A stretch of 64,000 bases of DNA, from assembly GCF_013155265.1 (NCBI RefSeq), contig NZ_JABJXU010000005.1:124001-188000 (forward strand), given 5' to 3'. The notes under the pieces are model-generated. The model had not been told where the DNA came from. It did not search any database and saw nothing but the letters and a program-made list of their open reading frames with translations. Position numbers and translations under genes: made by a program. Source of the DNA: Enterococcus sp. MMGLQ5-1. Lineage in GTDB: Bacteria; Bacillota; Bacilli; Lactobacillales; Streptococcaceae. Shown one piece after another: positions 16,975 to 24,674 of the stretch. Numbering within the stretch: position 1 is the first letter of the stretch; the number at the start of each line of letters is the position of its first letter.

Positions 16975-18129
16975 ATGACAACGCCGTATATTGAACCAAA
17001 TTTTGAAATTGAACCCTTGAAAAAGGGTAGGCTAAACGGGCTAAGCTTTGCCGCTAAGGATCTTTTTGAAATCAAAGGGCACACTGCTTCCTTAGGTAAT
17101 CCGCGATGGCGCGCTACCCATCAACCCAGTGCTGCAACATCATCAATTATCGAAAAGCTATTAAATGAAGGCGCAAGATTAAAGGGTCTCACAATCACCG
17201 ATGAATTTATGTGGAGTATTAAAGGAGATAACGTTCATTTTGGCGCACCACTTAACACAAAGGTACCTGATTCATTTATCGGCGGCTCCTCTAGTGGCTC
17301 GGCTTCTGCAGTAGCCTGTGGCGATGTAGACTTTGCCTTAGGCACAGATACTGGTGGCAGTATTCGTGTACCAGCAAGCTATAGCGGACTATTCGGTATT
17401 CGACCAACACAGCGTGATTTATCAAGTAGCGGTGTTTTTCCACTGGCTCAAAGCTTTGATACCGTTGGCTTCTTTACGAGGGAAATTTCAACAATGTCTC
17501 AAGTCAGCTCTGTTTTTTTTCAAGATAGTGTTGAATTACCCCAAAAATTCTGCCTTATCCAAGACGCATTTGATACCGTCAAGCAACCTTTAAACGAACA
17601 AATAATTAATTACTTTTCGGAAATTTTTTCGGCTTCGTTTCAATACATTACACTGCCTGAGCAATTTAAAGTTGAAAATTTACTGAATACTTACAAGCTT
17701 ATTCAAAGTATTGAAGCATACCAAAATTATGGTGAATGGTACCAAAAAAACAAAGAAAAAGCGCATTTAGGAAAAGATATTGAAAGTCGATTTGAATGGG
17801 CGAGCCAGCTAACAAAAGATGAAGCATATCAGAATGCACTTGATCTTAAAAAAAACTTTACAATCTATCTTGAAACACTCGTTCATCAATCCTTACTAAT
17901 CTTGCCAAGTGCAACGAGCTTTGCACCCAAAAAATCCTCCAGCTTTGATACCGTTGAAGCAATTCGCTCAAAAACAATGGCTATTACAAGCATCGCTGGA
18001 CTTGCTGGTCTACCACAGCTCAGCATACCTGTAACTACAACCAAAAAACCAATTGGTTTATCAATTATCGGTCCTAAAAATAGCGAAAAAAGCTTAATTC
18101 AATTTGCAAATACACTGCTTAACCAATAA
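16975..18129 (+). CDS. Amidase-signature hydrolase, AMI1-like
   Basis: A 384-residue serine amidase of the amidase-signature family, closest in pattern to the short AMI1-type enzymes. The Ser-cisSer-Lys triad is visible: Lys28 (SFAAKDLF), Ser105 (GGSSSGSA) and nucleophile Ser129 (GTDTGGSIRVPAS). AAGGATGTGA precedes the ATG. It closes the PucR-AllC-PucG cluster, so its substrate may be oxalurate, oxamate or another ureide amide. GatA is unlikely because the protein is short and no gatB/gatC is nearby. Confidence 0.83.
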   Translation: MTTPYIEPNFEIEPLKKGRLNGLSFAAKDLFEIKGHTASLGNPRWRATHQPSAATSSIIEKLLNEGARLKGLTITDEFMWSIKGDNVHFGAPLNTKVPDSFIGGSSSGSASAVACGDVDFALGTDTGGSIRVPASYSGLFGIRPTQRDLSSSGVFPLAQSFDTVGFFTREISTMSQVSSVFFQDSVELPQKFCLIQDAFDTVKQPLNEQIINYFSEIFSASFQYITLPEQFKVENLLNTYKLIQSIEAYQNYGEWYQKNKEKAHLGKDIESRFEWASQLTKDEAYQNALDLKKNFTIYLETLVHQSLLILPSATSFAPKKSSSFDTVEAIRSKTMAITSIAGLAGLPQLSIPVTTTKKPIGLSIIGPKNSEKSLIQFANTLLNQ

Positions 18130-18131
18130 AA

Positions 18132-18175
18132 ATACAGTCTGAAGATTAGTAATTTCACTAACCTTCAGACTGTAT
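18132..18175. terminator. Bidirectional terminator between amidase and copZ
   Basis: 13-bp arms ATACAGTCTGAAG (18132-18144) and CTTCAGACTGTAT (18163-18175) have an inner TTAGT/ACTAA extension. The hairpin lies between converging genes. Confidence 0.85.
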
Positions 18176-18188
18176 CTATTTAAAATAA

Positions 18189-18398
18189 TTACTTCACGAC
18201 ATCAAAACCACGCTCTTCAATCACGTCTTCAATCGCCGAAACTGTTTGTACAGCTTCATCAAAGTCGACTTTAGCATATTTTCCTTCAAGTGAAACCTCG
18301 ATCTGTTTAATCCCCTTTAACTCCTTAATGCCTGTTTCAATATTATTTTTACAACCATCACAGCTCATACCTTCAATTTTAATATTCACTTGACTCAT
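18189..18398 (-). CDS. copZ: Copper chaperone CopZ
   Basis: A 69-residue heavy-metal-associated domain protein with the metal site MSCDGC near residue 11. CopZ carries Cu(I) to the efflux ATPase and, in enterococci, to the CopY repressor. It starts 9 nt after the copA stop in the same transcript, with AGGAGG before the ATG. The two genes share the cop-box promoter at 20645-20673. Confidence 0.93.
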   Translation of the reverse strand: MSQVNIKIEGMSCDGCKNNIETGIKELKGIKQIEVSLEGKYAKVDFDEAVQTVSAIEDVIEERGFDVVK

Positions 18399-18407
18399 AT
18401 TTTCCTC

Positions 18408-20603
18408 CTAATTATTATCCTGCTTTGATATATTTTTTTCGACAATAAATTTTAAACGTAAACTATTTAGAACAACTGAAATGGAGCTAAAGGCCATCGC
18501 TGCACCTGCAATCCAAGGAGCGAGTAAGCCACTGGCCGCAATTGGAATACCAATTAAATTATAAATCAATGCCCAAAATAGATTTTCACGAATTGTTCTC
18601 ATTGTCTGCTTAGAGATTTGTACAGCATCTACTACTTTCGTAGTCTCACCGCTAACTAAGGTCACATCCGCCGATTCGATTGCGACATCACTACCTGTAC
18701 CCATCGCAATACCAACATCGCTCGTTACTAGCGCAGGTGCATCGTTGATACCATCACCGACCATCGCAACACTTTGACTAGCCTGTAGCTGCTTGATTTG
18801 ATTTGCCTTCTCATCAGGTAAAACTTCAGCAATCACATCTGTGATGCCAATTTCTTGGGCAATCGCTTCAGCGGTTGCTTGATTGTCACCCGAAAGCATC
18901 ACAACCTTCTTACCTAGTTTAATAAGCTGCCTTACTGCTAACCGACTCTCTGATTTGATTATGTCTTGGATGGCAAAGATAGCCACATTCTTTCGGTTAA
19001 TCGCCGCAAAAACAAGTGTACTGCCCCTAGCTTCATGATCTAAAAAATCTGAGGATAATTGCAAATCAACTCCGGCCTTTAACATCAAGCTTCGATTACC
19101 AATTAAAATTTCCTGGGTGCCTAGTCGTGCTGAAATACCCGAACCGGGCAATGCTTCAAATTGTGTTATATCAACTAAAGCTAGCTGTTTTTGCTTGCCA
19201 TAGCGCAGCATCGCCTTTGATAGCGGGTGCTCTGAGTTAACTTCCGCAGAAATAATTAACGGCAAATCATTTTGATCCTCACAAGTTACTGCGACTACTT
19301 CCGGCTGCCCTGTTGTTAGCGTACCTGTCTTATCAAAAACAATCGTATTTACTTTTTCTAAATTTTCTAAATACTGCCCACCCTTAAATAAGATACCATG
19401 CTTTGCAGAAGCACCACTACCAACCATAATCGCTGTTGGTGTCGCCAAGCCTAAAGCACATGGACAAGCGATAACCAATACGGAAACCGCACCATTAATC
19501 GCCTGATAAAAATCTCCACTGATTAATAGCCATGCGAAAAAGGTTATTACAGAAATTACAACGACTGCCGGTACGAATATTGACGATATTTTATCCGCAA
19601 CTCGCTGAATTGGAACCTTATCACCTTGAGCATTCTCAATAATTTTAATAATTTGAGAGAGCGTTGTTTCCTGACCAACTCGAGTAACCTTAACTACAAT
19701 TGAGCCATTTTGATTAACTGACCCGGCAATAACAGAATCATTAGACTGCTTATCAACCGGAAGAGATTCACCAGTCAAAAGTGATTCATCAACAGAGGTC
19801 GTACCCTTGATAATTTTACCATCTACTGGTATTTTTTGCCCCGGAACTACCTTGACTAAATCGCCTACTTTAATTGATTGAATCGGAATCGTTTTTTCAA
19901 TACCCTCTACTATAATCACTGCCTCGCTTGGTTGTAGCTGAAGCAGGCTAGTAATCGCTGCCGTCGTTTGCTGCTTTGCTCTCTTCTCTAGATACTTACC
20001 TAGTAGCACAAAGGTTATCAAAACTGCACTTGTTTCAAAATAAAGGACTGGATGATGCAAATGTCCAAATTGATAGCGAAACGTATTCACTACACTTAAT
20101 CCATAGGCAACTGAGGTGCCAAGGACAACTAATACATCCATATTTGCAATGCCACCACGTACAGCACGATATGCTGATACATAAAAGGGAGCACCAATAA
20201 TAAACTGAACAATTGTTGCTGGTACGATTTGAAACCAAGGATTCATGAGAATACCAAGTGACATCCCCTTTGTAAACGGCAGATGCTCAATCATTGATAG
20301 AAGCAGTGGTATTGATAAAAGCAGTGCTGCAATTAAACGAATTTTATATAACTGGAACTCTTTCCTTGCAATTGCCGCCTGATCAACTTTTTCTTTAACT
20401 GGAATATAGCCAATCTTCTTTATTTTATTGTAAATATCTGCTTCACTTAATTCAGCTGAGTTGAAGGTAATCCTACCAGATTCTGTCGCCAGATTAATAA
20501 CCGCTGAATAGATATTTGAGTCTTTATTTAAAGTTCTTTCAATTCTCTGCGCGCAAGCAGCACAGGTCATGCCTTCAATTCCTAAATTAATTGTCTTAGA
20601 CAA
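18408..20603 (-). CDS. copA: Copper-translocating P-type ATPase
   Basis: P1B-type ATPase that pumps Cu(I) across the membrane. It has one N-terminal metal-binding domain (GMTCAACAQRI), TGES in the actuator domain, the membrane copper site CPC (IACPCALG), the phosphorylation motif DKTGT, SEHPLS and GDGINDAP. The length, 731 residues, is normal for a one-HMA form. Translation starts at TTG (20603) after GGAGGTGA; the ATG 2 codons upstream is out of frame and stops at once. copZ follows. No copY is in the window. Confidence 0.95.
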   Translation of the reverse strand: MSKTINLGIEGMTCAACAQRIERTLNKDSNIYSAVINLATESGRITFNSAELSEADIYNKIKKIGYIPVKEKVDQAAIARKEFQLYKIRLIAALLLSIPLLLSMIEHLPFTKGMSLGILMNPWFQIVPATIVQFIIGAPFYVSAYRAVRGGIANMDVLVVLGTSVAYGLSVVNTFRYQFGHLHHPVLYFETSAVLITFVLLGKYLEKRAKQQTTAAITSLLQLQPSEAVIIVEGIEKTIPIQSIKVGDLVKVVPGQKIPVDGKIIKGTTSVDESLLTGESLPVDKQSNDSVIAGSVNQNGSIVVKVTRVGQETTLSQIIKIIENAQGDKVPIQRVADKISSIFVPAVVVISVITFFAWLLISGDFYQAINGAVSVLVIACPCALGLATPTAIMVGSGASAKHGILFKGGQYLENLEKVNTIVFDKTGTLTTGQPEVVAVTCEDQNDLPLIISAEVNSEHPLSKAMLRYGKQKQLALVDITQFEALPGSGISARLGTQEILIGNRSLMLKAGVDLQLSSDFLDHEARGSTLVFAAINRKNVAIFAIQDIIKSESRLAVRQLIKLGKKVVMLSGDNQATAEAIAQEIGITDVIAEVLPDEKANQIKQLQASQSVAMVGDGINDAPALVTSDVGIAMGTGSDVAIESADVTLVSGETTKVVDAVQISKQTMRTIRENLFWALIYNLIGIPIAASGLLAPWIAGAAMAFSSISVVLNSLRLKFIVEKNISKQDNN

Positions 20604-20644
20604 TCATCTCACCTCCATTTGCTTAAAATATCATTTACTATGCA

Positions 20645-20673
20645 ATTTTACCTCATTAATCTACATTTGTAAA
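20645..20673 (-). promoter_or_regulatory. copA promoter with CopY-type cop box
   Basis: On the minus strand TTTACA (20673-20668) and TAAAAT (20650-20645) are spaced by 17 nt. TACATTTGTA at 20662-20671 matches the cop box TACAnnTGTA and overlaps the -35. A CopY repressor encoded elsewhere is therefore predicted to control copA-copZ. Confidence 0.85.
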
Positions 20674-20690
20674 CTACTTAATTTTAAAAA

Positions 20691-20709
20691 TAGCACCTAA
20701 TTGGTGCTA
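20691..20709 (-). terminator. Terminator of cyclophilin/S1/Nudix operon
   Basis: TAGCACC and GGTGCTA form a stem around a 5-nt loop; on the minus strand it is followed by TTTTTAAAA. Confidence 0.75.
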
Positions 20710-20730
20710 TTACCATTGAACATTAAATTA

Positions 20731-20811
20731 TTATCGAATTAATTTTACAGCTAATAGAATTGAAACACTAATCGGTAACCAAGAAAAAACTATTATATAT
20801 AAATTAATCAA
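20731..20811 (-). CDS. Possible 26-residue membrane peptide
   Basis: Between the Nudix-like gene and the operon terminator an open frame from TTG encodes about 26 residues, almost entirely hydrophobic (IIVFSWLPISVSILLAV), ending KLIR. It would form a single membrane helix. Only a weak AGAG lies upstream, so translation is uncertain. Confidence 0.22.
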   Translation of the reverse strand: MINLYIIVFSWLPISVSILLAVKLIR

Positions 20812-20823
20812 ATTAAATTAACT

Positions 20824-21189
20824 CTAAAATATCGGTACGCCTGAAATTTCATAATTTTCAAAAATACCGCCAATTTCTTTGGCTGAATACCAATTGATTT
20901 CATTATGATTATTTTTGATTAGATTTAAATCACTGGTCTCAAAGACATAAAACGGCATCCTTTCTTTGTGATTGAGCTCCAAGCTATTCAGCTCGACTAA
21001 TAAAAGATGATTGACGTCTATATCAAGCACATCATTAAAATAGGTTAGTAAACTACCTAAAGCCGTTTTCTCTTTGGCCTGCTGGACCTTAGGAAAAATC
21101 AGCTTGCCATCTTCATTCATTACAAAAAATTCTTTTCTGCCATCTGAATGATTCAAAATAATCGTACCGCAAATATTTTTACTAATCAT
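20824..21189 (-). CDS. Nudix-like protein lacking an intact Nudix box
   Basis: A 121-residue protein whose beginning (ICGTIILNHSDGRKEFFVM) and end (INWYSAKEI) resemble Nudix-fold proteins. The catalytic GX5EX7REUXEEXGU box is not present, so hydrolase activity is doubtful. It overlaps the S1-domain gene by 8 nt, so it is translationally coupled. The function is unknown. Confidence 0.55.
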   Translation of the reverse strand: MISKNICGTIILNHSDGRKEFFVMNEDGKLIFPKVQQAKEKTALGSLLTYFNDVLDIDVNHLLLVELNSLELNHKERMPFYVFETSDLNLIKNNHNEINWYSAKEIGGIFENYEISGVPIF

Positions 21190-21580
21190 GAGTAGAAGAT
21201 CCTTTTTCTGTTTCTGCCAAGCGATTCAAATAGACTAAATCCTCTTTAATCCATTCGGGCATTGCACGATTCAAGCTCGCAAAACCAATATGGCGATTTT
21301 TATTTGTAAAGTAACGTTTCCATGTCTTAGGTTGAATTTTAGCTGGATGATTCAGCGTACGAATTGACAGACTAATTTTACCTGAGTATGCATCTATATC
21401 AATTATCTGGACAGTTACCTGCTGATTAATTGAAAATAGCTCATCAATGGCTTTCACAAAGCCTGCCTTGATTTCTGATACATGAATCAAACCTTGTGTA
21501 TGATTATCGATTTGAACAAAAACGCCATAGGGCTGAATGCCTGTGATCGTTCCTGTAACGATATCTCCAATTTTAACCAT
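21182..21580 (-). CDS. S1 RNA-binding domain protein (CvfD/YugI-like)
   Basis: A 132-residue protein with one S1 domain (about 1-75: GDIVTGTITGIQPYGVFVQI, TQGLIHVSEI, SGKISLSIRTL) and a basic C-terminal tail. It resembles general stress protein 13 and the CvfD post-transcriptional regulator, which bind RNA or ribosomes. It is downstream of the cyclophilin gene, with GAGGTGA before the ATG. Confidence 0.85.
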   Translation of the reverse strand: MVKIGDIVTGTITGIQPYGVFVQIDNHTQGLIHVSEIKAGFVKAIDELFSINQQVTVQIIDIDAYSGKISLSIRTLNHPAKIQPKTWKRYFTNKNRHIGFASLNRAMPEWIKEDLVYLNRLAETEKGSSTHD

Positions 21581-21600
21581 TAAATCACCTCATAACTTAC

Positions 21601-22188
21601 TCAGTCTTCGATAATGACTTGATTGATAACAACATCAGAGGCTGGTTTATCTTGAAAGCCAACTTCTACGTCTGCAATTTTATCGAGCACGTCATAACTC
21701 GCTTGATCAATTAAATGACCAAAAACCGTATGACGAAAATCAAGCCAAGGTGTACCACCCTTATCATATGCCTCAACAATTTCACTGGGAAAGCCTGCAC
21801 CTTCTAGCTGAGATTTTAATCCTGGTTCTACAGAACTTTTTTGCACGATAAAAAATTGTGAGCCATTCGTATTTGGACCAGCGTTGGCCATCGATAAAGC
21901 ACCACGAAGATTGAAAACATTCCTAGAAAATTCATCTTCAAATTTTTCACCAAAAATACTTTCACCACCCATACCAGTACCGGTTGGATCTCCACCTTGA
22001 ATCATAAAATCCTTAATAATACGGTGAAAAATAACACCATCATAGTAACCTTTTTTGGCTAATTCAACAAAATTTTGAACTGTTTTTGGCGCTTCCTCAG
22101 GGAAGAGCTGAATTTTTAAATCTCCTAAATTGGTTTTAATAGTTGCCTTCGGGCCTTTAGCCGTTTCTAAGTCTAATTGTGGGTACAT
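21601..22188 (-). CDS. ppiB: Cyclophilin-type peptidyl-prolyl isomerase
   Basis: A 195-residue cytoplasmic cyclophilin that catalyses cis-trans isomerisation of prolyl bonds. Core motifs are [24 protein letters not shown] and [12 protein letters not shown], with the catalytic Arg in FHRI. No signal peptide is seen. TAGGAGG precedes the ATG. It is the first gene of the three-gene operon ending at 20691. Confidence 0.93.
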   Translation of the reverse strand: MYPQLDLETAKGPKATIKTNLGDLKIQLFPEEAPKTVQNFVELAKKGYYDGVIFHRIIKDFMIQGGDPTGTGMGGESIFGEKFEDEFSRNVFNLRGALSMANAGPNTNGSQFFIVQKSSVEPGLKSQLEGAGFPSEIVEAYDKGGTPWLDFRHTVFGHLIDQASYDVLDKIADVEVGFQDKPASDVVINQVIIED

Positions 22189-22329
22189 AAATCCTCCTAT
22201 AATTTTTCTTATATGATAAGTGTATGCTTTTTTAACAAATTTGGCTAGTTAATTTAGCGTGAATGCGTTTTCAGTAATCAAATTGTCATACTCTAACCTT
22301 TTTAATAAATTTAATTTGATTTTTTATCC

Positions 22330-22436
22330 TATAATATGTTAATTTATATTTTAGTGATGTGGCATCAATCGTACAGATAGCATATTAACATATGCCGAAA
22401 TAGAGGCGATTTCTAGAAATAGAAATCCCTCTTTTT
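22330..22436 (+). promoter_or_regulatory. Structured leader with terminator before efflux gene
   Basis: TATAAT at 22330-22335 is followed by an about 100-nt leader. Its end forms a hairpin (AGAGG-C-GATTTCTA, loop GAAA, TAGAAATCCCTCT) followed by TTTTTT (about 22402-22436), placed before the gene start. ATATGTTAAT just after the -10 can pair with ATTAACATAT at 22382-22391. A short frame ATG-TGG to TAG (MWHQSYR) lies between, without a good ribosome binding site. The layout fits transcription attenuation. Confidence 0.5.
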
Positions 22437-22477
22437 TGTTTATTACCGCATCAAATATCAATTTAAAGGGTGATTAC

Positions 22478-23848
22478 GTGCAAAAAACAAAGGAAATCAA
22501 ATTAGGATTAGCTGTTCTGGCAAGTGGCATTATGTCATTTTGTGGTGTATTAATTGAAACTGCAATGACTGTCACCTTTCCCACACTGATGAAAGAATTC
22601 AATGTTTCAACCGCTAGCATCCAATGGATTACAACTATTTATCTACTTGTAATTGCGATAACTGTACCTTTATCAAGTTATTTATTAAAAAAAATATCAC
22701 TACAATCTTTATTTTTATTCGCAAATATAATGTTTTTTCTGGGACTAATGACAGATTTTACTGCTAAAAGCTTTGGACTATTACTCTTAGGCAGATGCTT
22801 TCAAGGCTTAGCAACAGGGATTGCATTGCCCTTAATGTTTCATATCATTTTAACGTATGCACCAATTAACAAAAGAGGTACGATGATTGGACTAGGCGTT
22901 CTAATCACTTCTGTAGCCCCTGCCATTGGCCCAACTTATGGAGGGATTCTTGCAACCACGTATTCTTGGCATTATATTTTTCTTTTATTAATACCAATAA
23001 TTGTTTTTTCATTACTGATTGGCTTAATCGCTATTCCAAGACAAAAAGTTCTTAGTAAAGCTAAGCTTGATTGGGCAAGCATGCTAGGCATTATCTTGAT
23101 GTTCAGCGGTGCTCTTTGTTTTTTAAGCAATATTGAACAATTAATCAGCCTAATTTACTTTTTAGTCGCAGGTCTTGGCTTTCTCATTTTCTACAAAGCT
23201 TCAAAAAGTAATGAAGCACCCTTAATTCAGCTTTCTTTATTCACAAACAAAAAATTTAGATTTTTTTTACTTGGTTTTCTAATCTGCCAAACGATGCTAC
23301 TCGGCATCTCATTTATTGTTCCAAATTATATTCAAATTGTACTTGGGGGGACAGCCTTTGAGTCGGGACTAGTGATGATTCCCGGAGCAGTTGTCGGAGC
23401 CCTATTAGCACCGCTTTCTGGTCGCTTGCTAGATAATTTTGGTGCTAAACGCCCAATATTGATTGGTATTGCAGTCACAATTATAGGCTGGGGTGGACTA
23501 TGCTTGACATTGGGGAAAATCGGTTCAATAGGCATTATCATTGGTCATGTCTTTTATATGATTGGCATCGGCTTATGCTATAGTAACCTTATGACTGTAG
23601 GGATGAATCAGCTTTCTAAAGCGTATCAAAATGATGGTAATGCAATTTTCAATACATTACAGCAGTTCTCAGGGGCCGTTTCAACAGCACTGGTCGCCGT
23701 CATTATCAATTTAGTTCAAAACAACGGTTCACATGGTATTAAAGCAGCGACGACTTTGGGCTCTCAAATTGCAATGTTAATTATTTTAGCGCTAATGTGC
23801 TTTGTTTTTATTGGCTGCTGGCGCATATTTACCAGTAAAGCTGATTAA
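22478..23848 (+). CDS. MFS drug efflux transporter, EmrB/QacA type
   Basis: A 456-residue, 14-helix DHA2-family drug:proton antiporter. Motif C appears as PAIGPTYGG and motif A-like sequence as LLGRCFQGLATGIALP. The track-length reading from a TTG at 22436 begins inside the leader terminator. GTG at 22478, preceded by AAAGGGTGA, is the better start. The attenuator-like leader suggests induction by a substrate or by translation inhibitors. Confidence 0.85.
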   Translation: MQKTKEIKLGLAVLASGIMSFCGVLIETAMTVTFPTLMKEFNVSTASIQWITTIYLLVIAITVPLSSYLLKKISLQSLFLFANIMFFLGLMTDFTAKSFGLLLLGRCFQGLATGIALPLMFHIILTYAPINKRGTMIGLGVLITSVAPAIGPTYGGILATTYSWHYIFLLLIPIIVFSLLIGLIAIPRQKVLSKAKLDWASMLGIILMFSGALCFLSNIEQLISLIYFLVAGLGFLIFYKASKSNEAPLIQLSLFTNKKFRFFLLGFLICQTMLLGISFIVPNYIQIVLGGTAFESGLVMIPGAVVGALLAPLSGRLLDNFGAKRPILIGIAVTIIGWGGLCLTLGKIGSIGIIIGHVFYMIGIGLCYSNLMTVGMNQLSKAYQNDGNAIFNTLQQFSGAVSTALVAVIINLVQNNGSHGIKAATTLGSQIAMLIILALMCFVFIGCWRIFTSKAD

Positions 23849-23863
23849 AATTCAATTCATTAA

Positions 23864-23902
23864 AAAAGCCTTTGAAATTGTCAAAAAATTTCAAAGGCTT
23901 TT
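23864..23902. terminator. Bidirectional terminator, efflux gene and DeoR gene
   Basis: 16-bp arms AAAAGCCTTTGAAATT and AATTTCAAAGGCTTTT with a 7-nt loop lie between converging genes. Confidence 0.92.
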
Positions 23903-23915
23903 ATGCTTAATATTC

Positions 23916-24662
23916 TTAAACGATCACAAGCGTTGCTTTTCGATGATAGGCTTTGCTCTCCTCTGCCTCTAAATCCGTTGAAATAATTGTTGCTTCATCC
24001 AACGGCGCCACATGCGCAAAGGTAATTCTATTAAATTTAGACTCGTCTGCCAATACATAGGATTTAATTGCCTGTTGTATGATAATACGCTTGAGCAATG
24101 CTTCCTCAGGATCAGGTGTCGAAAAGCCAAAATCTAAATGGATGCCATTCATTCCTAAAAAGGCACGATTAAAGAAAAATTCACTAATTTGCTTGTTTGC
24201 AACAGCACCAATAATTGCATCCGTTGCTTGCTTTAATTCGCCTCCTATCATATAAACAGGAATTTGATATTGATAACAAGTTTGCGCATGAACTGGTGAA
24301 TTAGTAACTGCTTTAATTTTCTTCCCCGCCAAATAAGGAATCATTTCCCCGATTGTTGTAGAGGAGTCCAAAAAAATCAAATCACCATCCTTCACAATGC
24401 TTGCAGCATGCTGACCAATTTTATTTTTTTCTTCCTTGTGCGTTAAGAATTTCTGCTCGACTGATAATGAAAAATCATAAAGATCAACACCCCGAGCACC
24501 ACCATGAATACGAACAATTTTACCAGCCTCTTCCAATACCGTTAGGTCCCGACGAATTGTCGACTCACTTGCCTTGAAAGTTGACATCAAATCCTGAGTC
24601 TTAACAATTTCCTCCTGCTCTAATTTATCCAAAATTAACTTTCTTCTTTGCTCTGTATTCAT
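23916..24662 (-). CDS. DeoR-family regulator of the sugar operon
   Basis: A 248-residue DeoR-type repressor. The N-terminal winged helix contains EQRRKLILDKLEQEEIVKTQDL and SESTIRRDLTVLEEAGKIVRIHGG. The C-terminal sugar-phosphate-binding domain contains DSSTTIGEMIPYL. It is the last gene of the mannose-PTS/GH36/GH13 operon and is probably its own regulator, sensing a sugar phosphate. ACCGTTT repeats around the operon -35 are candidate sites. Confidence 0.9.
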   Translation of the reverse strand: MNTEQRRKLILDKLEQEEIVKTQDLMSTFKASESTIRRDLTVLEEAGKIVRIHGGARGVDLYDFSLSVEQKFLTHKEEKNKIGQHAASIVKDGDLIFLDSSTTIGEMIPYLAGKKIKAVTNSPVHAQTCYQYQIPVYMIGGELKQATDAIIGAVANKQISEFFFNRAFLGMNGIHLDFGFSTPDPEEALLKRIIIQQAIKSYVLADESKFNRITFAHVAPLDEATIISTDLEAEESKAYHRKATLVIV

Positions 24663-24674
24663 AATGCTACACCT

